Origin: Kribbella amoyensis | Lineage (GTDB): Bacteria > Actinomycetota > Actinomycetes > Propionibacteriales > Kribbellaceae | Assembly: GCF_007828865.1 (NCBI RefSeq) | Contig: NZ_VIVK01000001.1 | Location: 1,116,001-1,180,000, forward strand | Direction: 5' to 3' | DNA length: 64,000 bases | Shown here: in pieces, positions 27,330 to 36,154 of the stretch | Layout: every line of letters begins with the position of its first letter | Position numbering within the stretch: position 1 is the stretch's first letter | Made by a program: the position numbers and the translations under genes | The notes under the pieces: generated by a model | Seen by the model: only the letters and a program-made list of their open reading frames with translations | What the model was told of the DNA's origin: nothing | Databases searched by the model: none

Positions 27330-30050
27330 TCACATCGAGGTGCCGAGCAGGCCACGGGTGATCTGGAAACCGATGTTGCCAGAGGCAACAGCCTTGGGGA
27401 CCTGCCGGCGGCTCGCCACCGCGGCGATCGTGTCCAGGCCGGTCCGGGCCTGGTCGGCCGCGGCGCCGGCGGCCACCGCGTCGAGGTCGTCGCCGTACTT
27501 CGCGACCGTCTCCGGGTCGCTGCTGAACTGGACCACCGGGACGAACCGCTGGGCCGACAGCGTGCCGCCGCCGACGTGGGCGAGGATCTGCTGGACCCCG
27601 CCCGCGCCGAAGCCGGTCGCCGTCTCCATCCAGTCGGTGCCCGGCATCCGCATCACGTGCCAGCCCGGCTCGGCGAACCGCTGGCCGTGCGCGATCGTCG
27701 GCCCGACCTCGTCCGCCGTCCCGAACGCCGCGGTCCGGAAGCCCTCGTGACCGAGCAGGGCGCCACGCGAGGACAGGACGACCGAGCCGCCCGCGCCGAC
27801 GATCTCCCGACCGATCAGGGCCAGCGCCTCGGCGGTCTCACCGGTGAGGGCGCCGCGGGCTTCGAGGGCGACCGTGAGGTCGCCGACGGTCCCGTCGATC
27901 TCGGCCGGTGCGGGCAGGTCGAATCCGGCGTACCAGTCGCGGACCCGGGCGGTGACGGCTTCGAGGCCGCCGTCGCCCTGGATGCTCGCCCAGCCGAACC
28001 GGGACGGGTCTTTGCCGGCCTCGACCAGGCGGGACCGGAAGTAGTCGTTGTGCGTCTTCTCGCAGCCGTGCTCGAGGAGCAGCGCCATCCGGGTGTTCGG
28101 GTGCAGCAGGTAGCCGAGCATGGTGCGCGCGAACGTCTCCTCCGACGCGCCGCCACTGCTCCCGCACCCCTCGGTGTGCGGCAGGGCGACCATCCGCGAG
28201 ACGGCGTCGCCGGCCCACTTCTCCAGCTCGGCCTGGGCCGCGATCCGCAGCGAGATCTGCCCGGAGCACAGGCTGGTCGGGAGAATCAGGCCGACCTGCT
28301 CGGGGGCTTGCTTGCCGTCCGCGGCCAGCAGCTTCACCGGGGTCGGCTCGGCCGGGGCCGGCGTCCGGACCGGGAGCGGGAGCCCGTCGAGCGGGGCGTC
28401 CCGGTCCTCGGCCGGCAGGTCGGTGAGCTCGCGCTTGGTGCGGCCGTCGGTACTGATCGAGATGCCCTCGACCGGTCCGCTCTGCCGCCAGTTCCGCCAG
28501 ATCGACACCTGGCTGTGCCCGGCCTTCTCGCCCGCGCTGCGCTCCCCCGACGCGACCCGGACGGTCAGGTCGAAGGTGCTCGCGGTCAGGTCGTCCATCG
28601 ACGTCCCGGTCAGGTACGGCCCGGCGTTCACGTCCATCTCGGCTTCGAGCTGCTCGAACCGGGCGGTGGTGGTGACGAACTTCAGCGTCGGCACGAACGG
28701 GAAGTTGGTGATCGACCCGTTGCCGGTGGTGAAGAAGATCAGGTTGCAGCCGCTGCCGATCTGGCCGGCCACCGACTCCAGGTCGTTGCCGGGGCTGTCC
28801 ATGAAGATGTACCCGTCGCCCGGCAGTGGTTCGGCGTAGTCGATCACGTGGTCCAGCCGGACCTCGCGGGGCAGCTTGCGGGCCGCGCCGATCGACTTCA
28901 GCACGATGTTGTAGAGGCCGCGGTACACGTTGCCGCCGGACGGGTTGCCCTCCGCGGTGTGCCCGTGCCAGCCGACCCGGTCCTTGAAGGAGCGGACCGT
29001 GTCGAGGAAGCGCCGCGCGGTGGCGAGGTCGCGGACGTTCTTCAGCACGTACCGCTCGGCGCCGATCAGCTCGTCGGTCTCGGCGAGGACCGCGGTACCG
29101 CCGTGCCGGATCACCTCGCGGCCGACGGCACCGGCGAGCGGGTTCGCCGAGATCCCGGAGAACGCGTCCGATCCGCCGCACTGCAGCGCGATCTTCAGGT
29201 CGGCCAGCGGGACCTCCTGGCGCTGCTGACCGTCGACCACCGGCAGCCACGGCTCGACCAGCGCGCCGGCCGTGGTCAGGTCGGTCTCGAACCCGGCGCT
29301 GCGGGTGAAGAACGCGTGCGGGACCTGGAGGTCCGGGTATCCCTGCTCGGCCATGAAGTCGCGGATCGCCTGGCCGGAGACCTGGTCCTCCTCGGTGTCG
29401 ACGACGAGGACGGCGCCGACGTTCGGGTTCAGGGTGAAGCCGGCCAGGGTGGCGAGCAGGAAGTGCAGATTGTTCGGGGTGCCGGACTCGCCGCCCTCGG
29501 TGTGCGCGACCGGGACGACGCCGTCACCGGCCGCGGCGCCCTCGAACCGGCGGGCCAGCTCGGTGACGAAGCCGCTGCTGCGCGAGCTGGTCGCCATCAG
29601 CACGACGTGGTTCCGGGTCCCGGCCGGGCCCTGGGCGCGCGGGTACCCGAGGAAGGTGCCGGGCTGCTCGACCGAGGTGACCTGCCGGCCGAGGTTGAGC
29701 GCGTTCTCGTCCAGCTCGTACGGGTCGAGGGCGGCGTTGTCCGCGGACGGCTCGGTGGGCAGGCCCTCCACGCCGCGGGCCGTGACGGCGGCCAGGCTGG
29801 TCGGCGTACAGACGTAGTCGCCGATCACCAGGTCGCGCCGGGCCCGGGCGAACGGGGTCTGCCAGGACGTGATCACCTCGCCGGCCCGCACCGGGCGGAC
29901 CACGATGCGGTGTCCCTCGAGCACGGTGTGCGGCAGGGTCACCGCGGTACCGTCGAAGTCGACGACCGTCCCGGCGGCGAGACGGCGCGAACAGATCGCG
30001 GCGTTGTCCTCGGGTTCGGGAAGGACCCCGATGTCTTCGAACCTCAGCAT
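27330..30050 (-). CDS. UxaA family (altronate/galactarate dehydratase-like) protein, extended
   Basis: Protein of 906 residues, nearly twice the usual 490-530. The N-terminal SAF-type domain (residues 1 to about 90) is followed by a UxaA/GarD catalytic region with GYPRAQGPAGTRNHV, HTEGGESG, LQCGGSDAFSGISANP and QIGSGCNLIFFTTGNGS. From about residue 580 a further 320 residues contain LILPTSLCSGQISLRIA, HTEGCGSSGG and LLEHGCEKTHND, which resemble the same family again. It may be an internal duplication or a fusion. First gene of the operon, divergent from the GntR gene. Confidence 0.85.
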   Translation of the reverse strand: MLRFEDIGVLPEPEDNAAICSRRLAAGTVVDFDGTAVTLPHTVLEGHRIVVRPVRAGEVITSWQTPFARARRDLVIGDYVCTPTSLAAVTARGVEGLPTEPSADNAALDPYELDENALNLGRQVTSVEQPGTFLGYPRAQGPAGTRNHVVLMATSSRSSGFVTELARRFEGAAAGDGVVPVAHTEGGESGTPNNLHFLLATLAGFTLNPNVGAVLVVDTEEDQVSGQAIRDFMAEQGYPDLQVPHAFFTRSAGFETDLTTAGALVEPWLPVVDGQQRQEVPLADLKIALQCGGSDAFSGISANPLAGAVGREVIRHGGTAVLAETDELIGAERYVLKNVRDLATARRFLDTVRSFKDRVGWHGHTAEGNPSGGNVYRGLYNIVLKSIGAARKLPREVRLDHVIDYAEPLPGDGYIFMDSPGNDLESVAGQIGSGCNLIFFTTGNGSITNFPFVPTLKFVTTTARFEQLEAEMDVNAGPYLTGTSMDDLTASTFDLTVRVASGERSAGEKAGHSQVSIWRNWRQSGPVEGISISTDGRTKRELTDLPAEDRDAPLDGLPLPVRTPAPAEPTPVKLLAADGKQAPEQVGLILPTSLCSGQISLRIAAQAELEKWAGDAVSRMVALPHTEGCGSSGGASEETFARTMLGYLLHPNTRMALLLEHGCEKTHNDYFRSRLVEAGKDPSRFGWASIQGDGGLEAVTARVRDWYAGFDLPAPAEIDGTVGDLTVALEARGALTGETAEALALIGREIVGAGGSVVLSSRGALLGHEGFRTAAFGTADEVGPTIAHGQRFAEPGWHVMRMPGTDWMETATGFGAGGVQQILAHVGGGTLSAQRFVPVVQFSSDPETVAKYGDDLDAVAAGAAADQARTGLDTIAAVASRRQVPKAVASGNIGFQITRGLLGTSM

Positions 30051-30123
30051 CCGTCAGCGCCCTCTCCTGGGCCGGTCGCCAGCCGCCGAACGGGCGGACT
30101 GCTGGCTGGACGGCCACAAATCG

Positions 30124-30134
30124 TGCATGATGCA
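30124..30134. promoter_or_regulatory. Candidate GntR operator TGCAT-G-ATGCA
   Basis: Perfect 11-base palindrome 73 bases before the UxaA-like start and 115 before the GntR start, in the only long gap of the operon. The size and centre suit FadR/FCD-type GntR sites. Confidence 0.5.
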
Positions 30135-30249
30135 TGATTACGAGTGCCACCCTGCCTAATCCGGCGGGCTGGGTCAAGGCCGCGCCCGCTGGGTGGAAGT
30201 GGCCGGAAACGGTCAGGGGAACCCCTGCCGACGTCAGTAGGAGACGCCG

Positions 30250-30930
30250 ATGACGGAGACCGTGGAGCCGCAGGACCGGCGGCTGCTCCGGCGGCAGATG
30301 CTCGCCGACGACGTGTACGAGGCGATCAAGACGATGCTGATGGACCACGCGATCCGGCCCGGCGCGCGGATCTCCATCGACGGCCTGGCGCGGGACTTCC
30401 AGGTCTCGTCGACGCCGGTCCGGGAGGCGCTGGCGCGGCTGGAGTCCGAGGGTCTGGCGGTGAAGGAGCCGCTGAAGGGGTACCGCGCGACGCCGCTGCT
30501 CAGCAAGGACGAGTTCGACGACCTGTACCGCTTCCGCCGGCTGCTCGAACCGTGGGCCGCCCGGCGTGCCGCCGAGCTGATCGACGACGAAGGGCGCGAC
30601 CGGCTCACCGCCGAGCTCGCGACCGCGGCCGAACCGACCTCGGTGGACTACGCGGGGTACAAGTCACTCACCGCGCACGACAACCGCTTCCACCTGCTCA
30701 TCGCGGCTCTCTCGGGCAGCGAGCAGGTCCGCTCCGCGTTCGAGCGCACCCACTGCCACCTGCACATCTTCCGCCTGCACTTCGACCGCGACATCGGCCC
30801 CGAGGTCCTGCTCGAACACCGCCAGCTCGTCGCCGCCATCACCTCGGGCGACCCCGACGCAGCCGAAGCGGCGATGACCCAGCACCTGATCAACTCGATG
30901 TCCATCCGCCTCCGCAAGGTCTACGACTGA
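30250..30930 (+). CDS. GntR family regulator with FCD domain
   Basis: Regulator of 226 residues. The winged helix is near the start (LARDFQVSSTPVREALARLESEG at residues 44-66), followed by the all-helical FCD effector domain, with metal/ligand His residues in HDNRFHLLI, HCHLHIFRLH and EHRQLVAAI. FCD regulators of this type respond to sugar acids and related carboxylates. Divergent from the eight-gene operon and its likely repressor. Confidence 0.92.
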   Translation: MTETVEPQDRRLLRRQMLADDVYEAIKTMLMDHAIRPGARISIDGLARDFQVSSTPVREALARLESEGLAVKEPLKGYRATPLLSKDEFDDLYRFRRLLEPWAARRAAELIDDEGRDRLTAELATAAEPTSVDYAGYKSLTAHDNRFHLLIAALSGSEQVRSAFERTHCHLHIFRLHFDRDIGPEVLLEHRQLVAAITSGDPDAAEAAMTQHLINSMSIRLRKVYD

Positions 30931-30946
30931 CGGACCTGCCGGGCGG

Positions 30947-31174
30947 CTACTCCTTGGCTTTGGCTGATTTGGGGGTCGGGGGGACCTGGAGGACCTCGAC
31001 GATGTCGATGCCGAGCATGTCGAGGTGGTTGAGGATGCCGGCCAGGGCGGCCTGGTCGTCGAGGTGGCCGTGCAGGACCGTTTGGGGCGGTTCTTTGTCG
31101 GCTTTGAGGGTCGGGAACGCGTCAGTCAGTTCCCGGGACAAGTTGCCCTTCACCCGAATGACGTAGTGACCCAT
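30947..31174 (-). CDS. Small conserved protein of unknown function
   Basis: Protein of 75 residues with AAAGGGG before the ATG. The sequence MGHYVIRVKGNLSREL then TVLHGHLDDQAALAGIL and LGIDIVEV suggests a compact alpha/beta fold with a ferredoxin-like order. I recall similar small proteins across actinobacteria without a known role. A TCACCCT/TGGGGGA palindrome lies 59 bases upstream, shared with the divergent membrane protein gene. Confidence 0.7.
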   Translation of the reverse strand: MGHYVIRVKGNLSRELTDAFPTLKADKEPPQTVLHGHLDDQAALAGILNHLDMLGIDIVEVLQVPPTPKSAKAKE

Positions 31175-31232
31175 CGGATCCCCTTTCACAGCCCCTCGCG
31201 AACGACTGTGCTGCTCCGGATCGCGCCGGGCA

Positions 31233-31249
31233 TCACCCTTCCTGGGGGA
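31233..31249. promoter_or_regulatory. Shared palindrome, TCACCCT-TCC-TGGGGGA
   Basis: Variant of the TCACCCG-N3-CGGGTGA motif in the divergent gap between the 75-residue protein and the 173-residue membrane protein. Confidence 0.45.
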
Positions 31250-31294
31250 CCGGGGCCGCGGCCGGTCGCGTGACAATGCGATGAGCGGGGTCCG

Positions 31295-31816
31295 ATGGCG
31301 GTGGGAGACGCGATGGCGGAAGCAGCGGAACGGCACTCGCGGCCCGGCGAGGTTCGTTCTTCGGACACCGCCGGCGCGATCTACGGCACGATCGCGTCGA
31401 TGGCCGTGATCGCCGCCGGAGCCCGGGACGTCGCGGTCGACAAGTTGCTGTGGGTCACGCTGGCCACGCTCGGTGTCTTCTGGGTGGCGCACGTGTACGC
31501 CGACACCCTCGCCCACCACCTGCGCGGGGCCAAACACATCGACCTCAGCGCGATCCGCCGGGCGATGGCCGAGGAGTGGCCGCTGGTCACAGGACCCTTG
31601 CCTGGCTTGGTTTTCCTGGCCCTCGGTGCGACCGGGCTGTTCGCCGACGACGTCGCGATCCGGCTCGCGCTGTGGTGCGGCGTGGTCCAGTTGTTCGGCT
31701 GGGGGATCTCGCTCGCGCGCCGGCAGAACTGGTCCTGGCAGATCGCCCTCACGGCCGGTGCGCTGAACGCCTTGCTGGGGATCGCGATCGTCGTGCTCGA
31801 GGTGGTCATCCACTGA
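31295..31816 (+). CDS. Hypothetical membrane protein
   Basis: Protein of 173 residues with four to five hydrophobic segments: GAIYGTIASMAVIA, LLWVTLATLGVFWVAHV, GLVFLALGATGLF, RLALWCGVVQLFGWG and ALNALLGIAIVVLEVV. A short cytosolic N-terminus precedes them. No catalytic motif. An in-frame ATG at 31313 is an alternative start. It begins the envelope-gene region and carries the shared palindrome 46 bases upstream. Confidence 0.7.
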   Translation: MAVGDAMAEAAERHSRPGEVRSSDTAGAIYGTIASMAVIAAGARDVAVDKLLWVTLATLGVFWVAHVYADTLAHHLRGAKHIDLSAIRRAMAEEWPLVTGPLPGLVFLALGATGLFADDVAIRLALWCGVVQLFGWGISLARRQNWSWQIALTAGALNALLGIAIVVLEVVIH

Positions 31817-31824
31817 TCGGCGGC

Positions 31825-31841
31825 TCACCCGCATCGGGGGA
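31825..31841. promoter_or_regulatory. Shared palindrome, TCACCCG-CAT-CGGGGGA
   Basis: 58 bases before the CYTH-like gene. First half perfect, second half one change from CGGGTGA. Confidence 0.55.
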
Positions 31842-31898
31842 GGCCCGTCCCTGGGCGCGGCGAAAGGCTGGCACGGACCGGAGGAGGAGGGGGTTGTC

Positions 31899-32654
31899 GT
31901 GGACCAGGAGAAGATCATGACGATGCTCGAGGACCTGCGCGGGGTCCCGAGTGTCGAGCTCAAGATGAACGTGCCCGCGGATCAGCGAATGTCGTTACGG
32001 GGCTTGCGTCTCGATCCGCTGCAGGGCCAGATCCGCGAGGTCTTCTTCTTCGACACCCCGGATCTCACGCTCTACCACAACGGCGTCGTGCTGCGGGCCC
32101 GGCGAACCCAGGGCAAGGTCGACGACACCGTGGTCAAGCTGCGTCCCGCGGTCCCGGCCGAGTTGCCGGAGGAACTGCGGTTGTCGAAGAACCTCAAGGT
32201 CGAGATGGACGTCGTGAAGGGCGCGTACGTGGTCTCGGCGTCGCTGAAGGGCAAGCGGCCGCCGGGATCGGTCCGCGAAGCGATCGGCGACGGCGGTTCG
32301 ATCGAGCGGTTGTTCACCAAGGAGCAGCGCAGGTTCTTCGCCGACCACAAGCCGGCCGGCGCGGACTGGAACGACGTCCTCCCGCTCGGCCCGATCATCG
32401 TCGTGCTGCTGAAGTCGTTCCCGGAGGGCTTCGACTGGCGGACCACGATCGAGCAGTGGAACTACCCGGGCGAAATGCCGCTGCTGGAGATGTCGATCAA
32501 GACCGAGCCACAGGGCCTGATCGACGCGGTGGTGGACTGGCGGGCCTTCGTCCGCAAGCACGGGCTGACCGCGACCGGCCCGCAGGAGCCGAAGACCCGG
32601 CGGGCACTGGAGTACTTCGTCAAGTACGTGCCGAAGCCGGAACCGGTCGGTTGA
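31899..32654 (+). CDS. CYTH-like domain protein
   Basis: Protein of 251 residues from a GTG with a long GGAGGAGGAGGGGG site. The CYTH pattern is visible: VELKMNVP (in place of ExExK) near residue 19, FFFDTPDLTLYHNGVVLRAR near 49-68, VVKLRP, and EMSIKTEP late. CYTH proteins hydrolyse or bind triphosphates and polyphosphate. The weak N-terminal acidic motif makes catalysis uncertain. It ends one base before the GH15 gene, so they form an operon. Confidence 0.7.
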   Translation: MDQEKIMTMLEDLRGVPSVELKMNVPADQRMSLRGLRLDPLQGQIREVFFFDTPDLTLYHNGVVLRARRTQGKVDDTVVKLRPAVPAELPEELRLSKNLKVEMDVVKGAYVVSASLKGKRPPGSVREAIGDGGSIERLFTKEQRRFFADHKPAGADWNDVLPLGPIIVVLLKSFPEGFDWRTTIEQWNYPGEMPLLEMSIKTEPQGLIDAVVDWRAFVRKHGLTATGPQEPKTRRALEYFVKYVPKPEPVG

Positions 32655-32655
32655 G

Positions 32656-34515
32656 ATGGCGGGCTATCCACCGATCGCCGACCACGGGCTGATCGGAGAC
32701 CTGCAGACCGCTGCCCTCGTGACGACCGACGGCACCATCGACTGGTACTGCTGCCCGCGGTTCGACTCGCCGAGCGTGTTCGGCGCGTTGCTGGACCAGG
32801 AACGTGGCGGCCGGTTCAGCATTGCCCCGGTCGGCGACTGCACGACGAAGCAGCTGTACTTCCCGGACACCGCGGTGCTGATCACCCGGTTCATGACGCC
32901 CGACGGTGTCGGTGAGCTGATCGACCTGATGCCGGTCGACAACCCCGGCGAGGTGACCGACCGGCACCGGATCGTCCGCGGCATCAGGTGTGTCCGCGGC
33001 ACGATGCGGTTCACCCTCGACTGCGCGCCACGGTTCGGCTACGGCCGGCAGGACCACGAGGTCGAGGTCACCGACCAGGGCGCCGTGTTCCGGACGCACG
33101 GACTCGAGTTGACCCTGCACGGCCCCTCCGGTCTGGAGCAGCGTGGCAAGGACGTGCACGGCGACCTCACCCTCCAGGCCGGCCAGCTGGTCGGGGTGAT
33201 CCTCGAGTCCGCCGCCGACGGACCGCCCAGGACCCCGACGGCGACGGAGCTGACCGTCCTGGCCGAGGACACCGCGCGGTACTGGCGGGAATGGCTCGCC
33301 ACCTCCAGGTACCGGGGTCGCTGGCGGGAGATGGTCAACCGGTCGGCGATCACGCTCAAGCTGATGACGTACGCCCCGAGTGGCGCGCTGGTCGCGGCGC
33401 CGACGACGGGGTTGCCCGAACAGGTCGGCGGCGAACGCAACTGGGACTACCGCTACACCTGGATCCGGGACGCGTCGATGTCCGTGCACGCGCTGCTCGG
33501 TCTCGGGTTCACCGACGAGGCGGCGGCGTTCCTGCGCTGGATCAGCGGCCGGGCCGCCGAGCAGGTCGGCAAGACGTCCGGGCCGTTGAAGATCATGTAC
33601 CGGATCGACGGGTCCTCGGACCTGGACGAGGACGTGCTCGACCACCTGAACGGGTACGCCGGGTCACGGCCGGTCCGGGTCGGCAACGGCGCCGCCGACC
33701 AGCTGCAGCTGGACATCTACGGCGAGATGCTGGACGCGGTCTGGGCGGCCGACCAGCACGGGCTCCGGATCGGCCACCCGGCCTGGACCAAGCTCAGCGA
33801 GGTGACGGACTGGCTCTGTCAGCACTGGGACCAGCCGGACGAAGGTGTCTGGGAGACCCGGGGTGGCCGGCAGAACTTCACCTACGGACGGCTGATGTGC
33901 TGGGTCGCGCTGGACCGGATGGTCCGGCTGGCCCGCGAGCACGGCCGGCCCGCGGACCTGGAGCGCTGGGAGCAGGAGCGGGACCGGATCTACCACCGGA
34001 TCATGGAGCGGGGCTGGAACGCGGAGCGGAAGGCGTTCACCCAGCACGACCGGACCGACGTGCTGGACGCGTCGCTGCTGATGATGCCGCTGGTCGGTTT
34101 CGTCGTCCCGCACGACCCGTTGTGGCTGTCGACGCTGGACGCGATGAACGACGAGCTGGTGTCGGACAGCCTGGTCTACCGGTACAACCCGAGCGCGTCG
34201 CCCGACGGGTTGCGGGGCGGCGAGGGGACGTTCTCGATCTGCACCTTCTGGTACGTCGAGGCGCTGGCCCGGTCCGGCCGGCTCGAAATGGCCCGGTACG
34301 CCTTCGAGAAGATGTTCACCTACGCCAACCACGTCGGGTTGTACGCCGAGGAGGTCGGGCTGACCGGTGAGCAGCTCGGGAACTTCCCGCAGGCTTTCAC
34401 CCACCTGTCGCTGATCAACGCCGCGCTCGCCCTGGACGCGGCGCTCGACCGGACCGGCGGTCAGCTCGAGGTCCGGCCGGAGATGGAGGCGCGGCTGCGC
34501 GGCGCTTCGAGATAG
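32656..34515 (+). CDS. Glycoside hydrolase family 15 protein (trehalase/glucoamylase-like)
   Basis: Enzyme of 619 residues with the actinobacterial GH15 layout: an N-terminal beta-sandwich (IADHGLIGDLQTAALVTTDG, IDWYCCPRFDSPSVF) and a C-terminal (alpha/alpha)6 barrel. The catalytic acid region is GGERNWDYRYTWIRDAS near residue 256, and the late GLYAEEVGLTGEQLGNFPQ carries the base Glu. The closest known activity is cytosolic trehalase, but glucan hydrolysis is possible. No signal peptide. Cotranscribed with the CYTH-like gene. Confidence 0.92.
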   Translation: MAGYPPIADHGLIGDLQTAALVTTDGTIDWYCCPRFDSPSVFGALLDQERGGRFSIAPVGDCTTKQLYFPDTAVLITRFMTPDGVGELIDLMPVDNPGEVTDRHRIVRGIRCVRGTMRFTLDCAPRFGYGRQDHEVEVTDQGAVFRTHGLELTLHGPSGLEQRGKDVHGDLTLQAGQLVGVILESAADGPPRTPTATELTVLAEDTARYWREWLATSRYRGRWREMVNRSAITLKLMTYAPSGALVAAPTTGLPEQVGGERNWDYRYTWIRDASMSVHALLGLGFTDEAAAFLRWISGRAAEQVGKTSGPLKIMYRIDGSSDLDEDVLDHLNGYAGSRPVRVGNGAADQLQLDIYGEMLDAVWAADQHGLRIGHPAWTKLSEVTDWLCQHWDQPDEGVWETRGGRQNFTYGRLMCWVALDRMVRLAREHGRPADLERWEQERDRIYHRIMERGWNAERKAFTQHDRTDVLDASLLMMPLVGFVVPHDPLWLSTLDAMNDELVSDSLVYRYNPSASPDGLRGGEGTFSICTFWYVEALARSGRLEMARYAFEKMFTYANHVGLYAEEVGLTGEQLGNFPQAFTHLSLINAALALDAALDRTGGQLEVRPEMEARLRGASR

Positions 34516-34530
34516 CTCGGGGAGGGGTCG

Positions 34531-35067
34531 TCACGGCGGGGACGGCGGCGCTTGGCCGTCGTCCCCGCCGGACTTCCTGCGGACGCGTTGTTCGACCCGG
34601 CCGCGGAGCGTGGCGGTGAGGATCGAGACCAGCGCACCGACGAACACGACGTTGAAGAACAACTGGACGAGCACGACGACGCGGGCGACCTGACCGGCCG
34701 CATGGATGTCGCCGTACCCGACCGTGGTCATCGTGGTCAGGGTGAAGTACAGCGAATCGGTCCGGGTGTCCAGGCCGGCGATCTCGCCGGGCCGGGCCTG
34801 CTCGAGCAGGTAGAACCCGTAGGCGAACACCACCACGACCATCTCGACCAGCAGCACCAGGCTCTGTACCGCGACCTCGGTCCCGCCGAACATCTGCTTG
34901 CGGACCTGGCTGGTGATCGCCCAGGCCAGCAGCACCAGCGCGGCGATCGTCGTGGCCAGTCCGACGAAGAACCGGCCGTTGGTGGTGAACCCGCTCGGGA
35001 TCGTGTAGTAGATGACCATCAGGCCGACGAGGGCCGCGATCGGCCGACGCCAGCGAACGGCGATCAC
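34531..35067 (-). CDS. Two-pore-domain-like potassium channel protein
   Basis: Membrane protein of 178 residues from a GTG. The selectivity filter TMTTVGYGDIH near residue 134 is the K+ channel signature, preceded by a pore helix and followed by the inner helix VVVLVQLFFNVVFVGALVSIL. Two or three hydrophobic segments precede it. The short basic C-terminal tail (RGRVEQRVRRKSGG) has no RCK domain. Divergent from yihY; a TCACCCG-type palindrome lies 77 bases upstream. Confidence 0.88.
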   Translation of the reverse strand: MIAVRWRRPIAALVGLMVIYYTIPSGFTTNGRFFVGLATTIAALVLLAWAITSQVRKQMFGGTEVAVQSLVLLVEMVVVVFAYGFYLLEQARPGEIAGLDTRTDSLYFTLTTMTTVGYGDIHAAGQVARVVVLVQLFFNVVFVGALVSILTATLRGRVEQRVRRKSGGDDGQAPPSPP

Positions 35068-35143
35068 GGCCGGTCCCCCGTGCAGCCTGGTCCCCGGCGT
35101 CGAGTCACGGTTTCAGGATCGGGTCCGGGGCCGCGGTCCACCC

Positions 35144-35160
35144 TCACCCGCCCTGGATGA
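35144..35160. promoter_or_regulatory. Shared palindrome, TCACCCG-CCC-TGGATGA
   Basis: In the divergent gap between the K+ channel gene (77 bases) and the YihY gene (95 bases). Confidence 0.5.
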
Positions 35161-35254
35161 GTCCGCGGCCCGGCGGCTCGCCTAGTGTCCTGACAGCGCG
35201 TACCCCGGGGAGGACTCCGATGGGCGAGGTCTGGGCCGGTACCGAGAGCGCGGG

Positions 35255-36145
35255 ATGAACCGCGGCTGGGCCGAGCGGCCCTGGATCCGGCGGATCGAGT
35301 CCCGGCTGCGGACCAGTCTGGTCTGGCGGATCATGGTCGCGACGGTCGAGATCCGGGTCTACGACCGCGCGTTGACGATCGCCGGCAAGGCCTTCATCGC
35401 CCTGGTCCCGTTGATGATCGTGGTCGCCACGGTGGTCAGCAACTCGGACGCGCAGGCCGTCGCCGATTTCCTGATCAGCCGCTTCTCGTTGACGGGCGCG
35501 TCGGCGGACGCGGTCCGTTCGTTGTTCGGCCGGCCGCCCTCGGTGTCCGGTGGGCTGACCCTGCTGAGCGTGCTCACCGTGCTGGTGTCGGCGAGCAGCT
35601 TCGCCCGGTCGGTCCAGCGGACGTACGAGGTCGCCTGGGAGCTGCCCGCGCGCGGAATCCGCCGGACCCTCGACGGTATCCAGGGCGCGCTGCTGCTCCT
35701 GGCCGCGCTGGTCGCGCTCGCGTACGTGGCGAGCCTCGCCGACGAGTTGCCGGGCGGCCTGATCGTCTCGTTGGTGGTGCAGACGTGTGTCGCCGTTCCG
35801 GGCTGGTGGCTGGGGACGCGGTTGCTGCTGAGTCGCCGGGTCGCCTGGCGGCTGTTGCTTCCGGGTGCCGTCATCAGTGCGTTGGCGCAGGTCCTCGTCA
35901 GTGCGGCCGGTGCCGTCTACGTCCCGCACCTGATCGAGCGGAACGCCAACCGGTACGGCGTGATCGGTGTCGCGATCGCGTTGATCTCCTGGCTCGTCGT
36001 GCTCTCGCTGCTCGTGGTCGCCTCGGCCGTGGTCGGTGCGCAGCTCGGCGCCGCCCTCGCTCGGCGGAACGAGGCACAGACCGAAGCAGAGCCGCCGGAA
36101 CCGGCAGAGGACCAGCAGGATCCGCAACCGTCGGTCGACGACTGA
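35255..36145 (+). CDS. YihY/BrkB family membrane protein
   Basis: Protein of 296 residues with about six hydrophobic segments, matching the YihY (formerly RNase BN) family: ALTIAGKAFIALVPLMIVVAT near residue 45, YEVAWELPARGIRR, and a late RNANRYGVIGVAIALISWLVVLSL, split in family profiles as the YGSLG-like block. The old nuclease name is not supported; the role in the membrane is unknown. The acidic C-terminal tail ends PQPSVDD. Converges with the metallopeptidase gene. Confidence 0.88.
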   Translation: MNRGWAERPWIRRIESRLRTSLVWRIMVATVEIRVYDRALTIAGKAFIALVPLMIVVATVVSNSDAQAVADFLISRFSLTGASADAVRSLFGRPPSVSGGLTLLSVLTVLVSASSFARSVQRTYEVAWELPARGIRRTLDGIQGALLLLAALVALAYVASLADELPGGLIVSLVVQTCVAVPGWWLGTRLLLSRRVAWRLLLPGAVISALAQVLVSAAGAVYVPHLIERNANRYGVIGVAIALISWLVVLSLLVVASAVVGAQLGAALARRNEAQTEAEPPEPAEDQQDPQPSVDD

Positions 36146-36154
36146 GCGCGCGGG

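Noticed and set aside
35255..36145. Ribonuclease BN activity for the YihY protein
   Set aside because: The old name came from a misassignment; the protein is an integral membrane protein without nuclease motifs.
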